DNA of 64,000 bases from Acridotheres tristis (Eukaryota > Chordata > Aves > Passeriformes > Sturnidae), in NCBI GenBank assembly GCA_037013685.1, contig CM072906.1, positions 4,191,001 through 4,255,000 on the forward strand. Direction: 5' to 3'. The notes beneath the pieces were generated by a model that ran no database searches, was not told the DNA's origin, and worked only from the letters and a program-made list of their open reading frames with translations. Both the position numbers and the translations under genes were made by a program. Numbering within the stretch: position 1 is the stretch's first letter; every line of letters begins with the position of its first letter. Positions 57,903 to 64,000 of this stretch are shown piece by piece.

Positions 57903-60900
57903 ATAGAAACATACATATTAAATTAAGCAATTTGGTCTTAATCTGATTCCTTTCTGACTTCTAACAGCCCAAGCCATAAAATAAAACCAGGCTGTCTTTC
58001 TTTTAATTATTTTTAATTTGTTTTTTCTCTCTTTTAAAAGAAAAAAGCACAGGCGGATCACTGCTGTCTTTATCATGCCTAATATTTGTGCTGGCCATGC
58101 TCTTAATGTGGGTTTTCCAGTGTTAGCATCCTGTATCTTGGAGTTTATTGTACCTTGAATGGGACATCATTAAAAAGCACTGCAAAGTTACAGATTTCCC
58201 AGGTTCAGCAGGAATTCCCAGTCCTTGTCACATTCAAACACGAGACTCCTCCACAGCAGAGTTTTCTAAGAAGAGTCTGGTGTTTTCCTGATTAAAGTCT
58301 GAACATCTCCTCGCCGTGGCTGGCTCGGGCTGAAATGCTCATCTCCAGAAAGGAGGGAAGAAGGAGGAGAGGAATAAATTCTCCTTGGTGCCAGCTCTGT
58401 CCTGGTAGGTGGAATGTTCTTCAGGGTGGGTGACACCTGTGAAAGAGTTGAATTGAGTGTATTTCGTGCTATGAAACATGAAACTGTGGCCTTGTCTGCT
58501 CTGTTCATGCAGAGCAGAAACTCTGAAAAGGCTGATTTATCCATGTCTTCTGTTCTCTAAAAATGAGAAATCATTCCTGCACCTTTTCATTTGTAACTTC
58601 ATGGAACTCCACATGTGTGGCAGAAATTAGATCATCTAATTGATTTATAGTCAATCAGTGACTGTAAAGCCCTTGCATTCCTCATGAGCAATTTATAGAG
58701 GTATGAAAGTTCACCCCCTGAGCTGCAGTGGAGGCTTTAGCCTGGCTGCAATGTGGGTTTAAAACTGTTAAAAATCCCTGGACTTGTGATCCTCTGGTGT
58801 TTGGGATTGTTTTAGAAGGTGTTGGCTCTGTGGTGGGAAAGGGGGGTGATGAGAGAACAGGAGTGAGTGCCTGCAGGCTGTGAGCTCCAGCCTGGAGAGC
58901 TCTGACCCTGCAGGACATGGAGCAGCTCTGGGACAGGGAGGCTTCAGTTCTGCTCTGTGTCCATTTAGCACAAACTACTGCCCCAACAGGAGGGGGAGCT
59001 TCCCCCTGGCTCTTGAGATGAGGATTTGGGAGTATGGAAACAAAGGTGATATGGATTGTTTGTGGTTTTCTTTATTGCTCTTAGTGCATATCATTATGTT
59101 ATTGGAAGCTCCTGCTGTTGCTTCAGTTTTGATCACTTAAACAATTAACAGCTGGTGTAGGATCAGGAGTAATCTCTGCATCTTTCCAGATCTGCCCTTG
59201 GAAAATACTGGAAGAAGCAATTACAGCCCCAACCTCCAAACAACCTCAAAATCATCTCTTTCTGGAAAAAGAAACAGAGAAAAGAAATATATATGCACTG
59301 GTGTAGCTGTAAGCATCAGTTTTGGCTCCAGCCACACAGATGGGTTTGGTTGCTTGGTGTTCATCCCCCGTTGCCAGTTATATCTTGTGAATTTCCAGTT
59401 ATCATCATCCACACACAAAGCCCCACAACCCTTAGTTATTAATTCCCCCTTCCCACTGACCTGGCTCTCCATAAATCTTAGGCCTGGAATCTTTCTTCCT
59501 TTCTTCTCCTCCTGCTCCCACCTCTTTCTCTCTTTTTTCTCTTTTAAATTAAACACATTCCAGAGAGAGGCTGGGAGCTGTTAGGAAGCTCTGCATTGAT
59601 GGGGTTTCCTTTGGGATGTGCAGGCTGGTGAGATTCCTGCCTGTGCTTCTCCAGCCTGCAGCAAGGAGTAAGGGGAGGCATCAGCCTGTGGCATCCAGCA
59701 CTCCCTGTTCTGCTCCAGAACCACTTTTCCATTCTGAGTTCACCAGGAGAAAGGCACTAAAAAATAAGATTAAACTCATAGCAAAATCAAGATATGTGCA
59801 AACTACTGTTGTGACTCTTTCCTCAAAGGGCCTGGTATTTCAGTTTGACATGATTTGTTCTGGACAGATGTATGTTGACTGTAAAGTGATTTGATTGTTA
59901 TCTTCCAGGTGTTTATAAATAGTCTGCTTTATTTACTGCTTCATTTTTTTAATGGGTATTTATGTAAAAATGGCTGGCTTCTATTCTCCATTTTTAACGA
60001 TAAGGATCATCTTGCCCTTCTACTCAGAGGATCACAGGATGTTCTCCAGAAATTCTTGAACATGTTCACCAGTCACTCACCAGAACACTGTCTAAGTGCC
60101 CTCAAGATACTGTGGCTCACATAATCCCAACCTTCAGAATTGCCTTGATAAATCAATAATTCAATAATTAGCAAGGTTTTTTTCCTTTGGATGCTGTGTT
60201 TATGTGAGACACATTGTAAAACTTTTCATTTTTAAACCTCTTGCACTACCTTGGTCATGCCCAGAAACTCAACCTCCCAGCTGGGTGAGTCTGAATGTGG
60301 ATTTGTCCCACACCCAGAGAAGAAAGTATAAAAGAAGCTGGGAAACTGGGAAAAAGGATCTTAAGGGCTGATTGAAGTCAACCCAAGTGTGGCAAGAGAA
60401 AGCCCTGGGGTTTTATGTAGTGCAGGCTCAACTGAGAAATAAGGCAGGGAAGCAGCGGATATCCCACCTATTAATTTTGCACTTTGTGTTTGAGTTTACC
60501 AGATTCTTTTAGCTGTAGTGCTTTAACACAATAAGTGGTGTAAAATGTTTTAACTTTCTCAAAGAAGCCCAAATACTTTTAGCAGATGACTTGATCTCTC
60601 GTGCCAGTGAGTGTGTGCTTCAGTCTCTGTGCAATTTCCCTTTGACAGAGTGCCCAGTCCTGCAGGAGAACAGCTGAAGGCACAAAGTAATTTGATCGAA
60701 ATTTTAAGACATCTTGAGGGATCTAAGGTTTGTCCCATCAAGAAGAGCCACTTTTCACCTTTCCCTCACTTCTGCCTCTTAAAAATCCATAAGGAAGAAG
60801 AAAAAAATTTCCCCGACCCTTAATTTATATTTAGAAGCTGACTGTTTTCCTTGAATCCCTTTCTGGCTCAGCCAAACCCAGAGCCCAGGCTGACAGCTGT

Positions 60901-63900
60901 GAGTTTGTACCATCAATTTCCATGTACATGTTCCTCAGATAATTACCTGAGGGAGCAGGTTTCAAACCACAGCGTGTGGCCCACGGCCAAGGCGATAGGG
61001 ATCTGGCATTGTGTGGGAAGAAGGGTCAGTGCAAATCAAATATGAGCCCCATTCCCACATGAAAAGGAAATAAAACCTCCACGTGCAGGCATGTGGAGAA
61101 GCTTCTCCTTAGTCCCTCAACTTAAATATAACCAAGCAGGAAAAATAATGCTGGCAAGGAAATAAAACTGTGTTTATTGGCCATTCGGTGCCCAGCGGGT
61201 CTCAAACTCTTCCGTGCTGGTTTTTCATTAAAGCAGCACTGGAAACCCCGGCTGCCTGCTTGTTTTAGGAGTTGAAAATCTTCTGCATGCTGGAGGCAGG
61301 AACAGAAGTTTGCAGCAAAGAACATGAAAGGGAAAAGATGACGTGGCTGTGAGCACGTTGGGTGGAAAGCTGAAAGCTCCCCACACAAGCAGTGCAGGAA
61401 CAGGCTCCTCCAGACTGCATGAACTGGCTTGGAGACTGGGCACTGAGGATGTGCCACCCACCCTTGGCCTCTGAGCATGGACAGAGGCCAGGGTGACCAC
61501 CTTGGGCTTCAAAACCTCACTTTCAGGTGCCTGAGTTAGGGCAGGTAAATCCCACCTTTACAGAGTGTGCAGGGACTGCCTTGCAGATAGTGGTGCTTCA
61601 GGCTGAGGGATGGGTGACAGGATATGCCATTGTGTCCTGCCTTGCTGGTGGAACTCAAACTGTCAGGGATGGCTCCAAAGGCCCCATGTTCTGTTTGTCC
61701 AGGACATCCTCCCCATTGTCTGGTTCCTTTCCTACAGACAAGAACCAACCCAGCTTCCACCACCAAATTGTTTCAGTGGCTGGTTCAACAAGCAGCCCTC
61801 ATGGCTGTAACCATCCCCAGAGTGACTCTGCCAGAAATGGCTGGGTTTTGATGTGAGTGGAATGGCTCTGTGCTGCAGGTGTGGTCACCAAGGTGTCCTT
61901 GTGTCCCACGGGCTGCAGGACAGAAGAGCTCAAGCAGCACAGTCACCTGTCCCAGCTGCTGGGTTCACTCCCCACTCGGTGTCACTTGTCCCAGCCTGGA
62001 AAGTCACAGACCCCAGCCTTGCTGAGGTGGCTGTGAGTCAGCTGTGGATGCTCTTGGGAAGTCAGGAATTCTTCCCATGCAAAAGTTCCAGGGGGTGTAA
62101 TCCAAATGGCTATATTTAGGCATTTGAGCCACAACTCACTGAGTGCCCCCAGTGTAACAGAGCAGAAGGAGTGTGAGGAAGTAGCAAAGTATTTGTCCCA
62201 CATAAAGACTAAATATCCATTATCAGCAATCTCTTTGGCCTGCTTCTCTGTTGTTGCTTTCCCTCTGGAGATTTGGCAATTGGATTGATTTGCTGCCTGA
62301 CTCACTGTCTTAGATTGAGATACTGAGAATTGCTGACAGTATTAATAAAATTAGCATTAGGGAGGATGTCTGAACATTTGCCTTTGACGTTTTTAGGGGA
62401 GAGAGCTGACATTTAGTCTAAGTTAAAAAGTTACTTAATTGCCTTTGTTTTTTCCCCGACCAAAGTCTTTGTAGTTTTCATAGGAAAACTTAGTCCAGAA
62501 CTAAGAATTTCAGGTTGCAAGTTTTGGTCTTTCTTTTTGCTGAGAACCCCTGATTAGTTAAGAAAGGTCGAGATACTTAACAGCATTCTTGGGAGAAATA
62601 TTTTCATAAAACCATAAAATACATGTTCAAGTATCTCCTGCAGTATTGTTTTATGATAGTGAAGATTATTTTGTTCTATCTTAGGTGACATAAAGGTCAA
62701 ACTGAAATAATAGTCTTAATGTCAAAATCTAAGGACAGGCAAATAATTTTCAAGGACGGTTTGCATCATTGCTTTTAAATGCAGTTGCCTGGTCTTTAGG
62801 ATTTGTGGTTAACTTTTGCTCCCTGTGGGAAATGACTGAATTGAGGAGACATTTGTTTCATGTCATGACTGCTCTTTATCTACACATTCTGCACTGTTTT
62901 CACGTGGTACAATTAATCCCCAGGGAACAGCAGCAGGCTGAGCTTGGGTTTGCTCTGGTCAGCAAGAGGATCATTTCCCAACAATAATTATAGATAATTT
63001 TCAGTAGCTCCTAAAGGTTTAATTGGGGTGGTTGTTATTTCGTGCTCTTTGCCTGACAAGCAGAGCTGCCTGATGTCACTGAGAGTCTTCTTGAATATTC
63101 CCTTTCCATAATCCTTGGAACAAAGTGTTGGAGCTGCTGCCACTGCTCAGTGTCCATGTAAGGAGTGGAATAGTGTGAAAAATCTTCCACGTGTTAACAC
63201 TCATTTGTAGGTAGGATCCTTTTAGAGGATGGTGCAAATAGCTGCAGTTGAAGAAGGTCCAGCTCTGCTGCTCACCTCCCTGCCCTGTCTGCCTCCTGCT
63301 GGCCTCACCCCTTGGCTGGTGGGAACACAAGTTTTTGGGGCTGGAGCTGGCATGACTTCGTGCCTGTGTCATTTTGAGGCCATACATGCTGGCTGTGTGC
63401 TGCTGTCAGCAGAACCAATTCCTCTTCAGGGGAGTTTTCTGGGGGGGAATCCAGCAGAAAGCCTGTGCCAGTCACAGCTGTACATGTGTGAGGTCGAATT
63501 CCCACTGCCTTTAATGAAGAGCGAGTGCCAGAATCTAAAACAACTTTTCCTGCTCTCCTATTGACAGTATTGCGTGTTCCATCCCACAAAAAGTTGCTAT
63601 TCTCTTATCCATTTTTCCCTTTCTCTGACTGCAAAAAGTATAAATTATTTTAGTGCAAAAATTTTGGAAGGTTTTCTCCCTCTTCCCCGTTTCCTGAAAA
63701 GCTTGCATACAGAGTGAGACACTCATAAGCTTTTCCGAGATAAGAATTTAATTTATTTACGCTTCATTGTTCCAGGCATGGCTACAGACTGGTTTGGAAA
63801 TTTGCTGTTCCAACTTTAACAGGTCACTGCATGGAAGGGAGCAGCTGGATTTTCCTCCAGAGCAGCCGTCAGCTGTTGGAAATCTCTTGATACTTCCCTG

Positions 63901-64000
63901 GCTTCTCCAGATTCAGCATTAAGTTCTCTTTCCTGTAACAGGAATTATGCTACGTGCTGTAGACTCTTCAGCTAGAAAATAAGAGGAAAGCACAGGAGGG
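57903..64000 (+). other. COL26A1: Intron, right-hand segment running off the window; no gene seen
   Basis: About 6.1 kb. DCMNW at about 61414-61428 recalls the start of the next COL26A1 exon but fails on inspection (see rejected items). Frames up to 128 codons (59198-59584, +) have no domain. The region 62280-62760 is AT-rich without a recognised element. No closing exon was found, so the intron continues beyond the window. Confidence 0.5.

Noticed and set aside
61412..61480. CAG followed by a frame with DCMNWLGDW, recalling the expected next COL26A1 exon (E-CMNC-...).
   Set aside because: The second cysteine is Trp, no heptad coiled coil follows, the frame soon stops, and the preceding sequence lacks a proper polypyrimidine tract.

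Overview
The window looks like vertebrate nuclear DNA, most probably from a bird and plausibly a songbird. The evidence is several truncated CR1 LINE 3' ends on both strands, a few worn MIR-type SINE relics, a retroviral LTR of a type I associate with passerine genomes, generally scarce CpG, and only one convincing short exon with clean splice sites. Nothing suggests bacterial, plasmid or viral genome organisation. Most open reading frames of 60-200 codons here are what chance gives in 64 kb of roughly 43% GC sequence (my estimate by eye).

One protein-coding feature is well supported: a 98-bp internal exon at 654-751 on the + strand. It encodes the C-terminal half of an EMI domain (RPTYK ... 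WRCCPGFTGSNCEE). From memory it matches collagen alpha-1(XXVI), COL26A1, better than its paralogue EMID1. It has a branch-point candidate, an AG acceptor and a strong GTGAGT donor. The next expected exon (Cys-x-x-Cys and coiled coil) and the Gly-X-Y collagen exons were not found on either strand. The remaining 63 kb therefore reads as one large intron that runs off the right end. Bases 1-653 are the end of the previous intron.

Within the intron, left to right: CR1 (6.8 kb), a CpG-retaining LTR-like block (10.7 kb), CR1 (14.1 kb), MIR (15.3 kb), a minus-strand retroviral LTR with a duplicated internal segment (15.7-16.3 kb), a perfect inverted repeat (17.2 kb), a tRNA-like D-arm remnant (22.5 kb), a 28-base G run (23.3 kb), weak and clearer MIR relics (25.7 and 28.2 kb), a poly(A) tract preceded by AATAAA (32.3 kb), an AT-rich microsatellite (32.5 kb), CR1 (33.5 and 42.0 kb), a CpG-bearing block beside a CR1 (46.3-46.6 kb), an 11-bp triplication in GC-rich DNA (47.3 kb), a second perfect inverted repeat (51.45 kb), a 1-kb G-rich minisatellite of about 50 units (53.2-54.2 kb), and a well-preserved MIR (57.8 kb).

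I did not find a new gene system. The most notable items are the G-rich minisatellite inside the intron, the two perfect 12-bp-arm inverted repeats, and the LTR with its internal duplication. All family assignments rest on recalled consensus patterns. No search was run.
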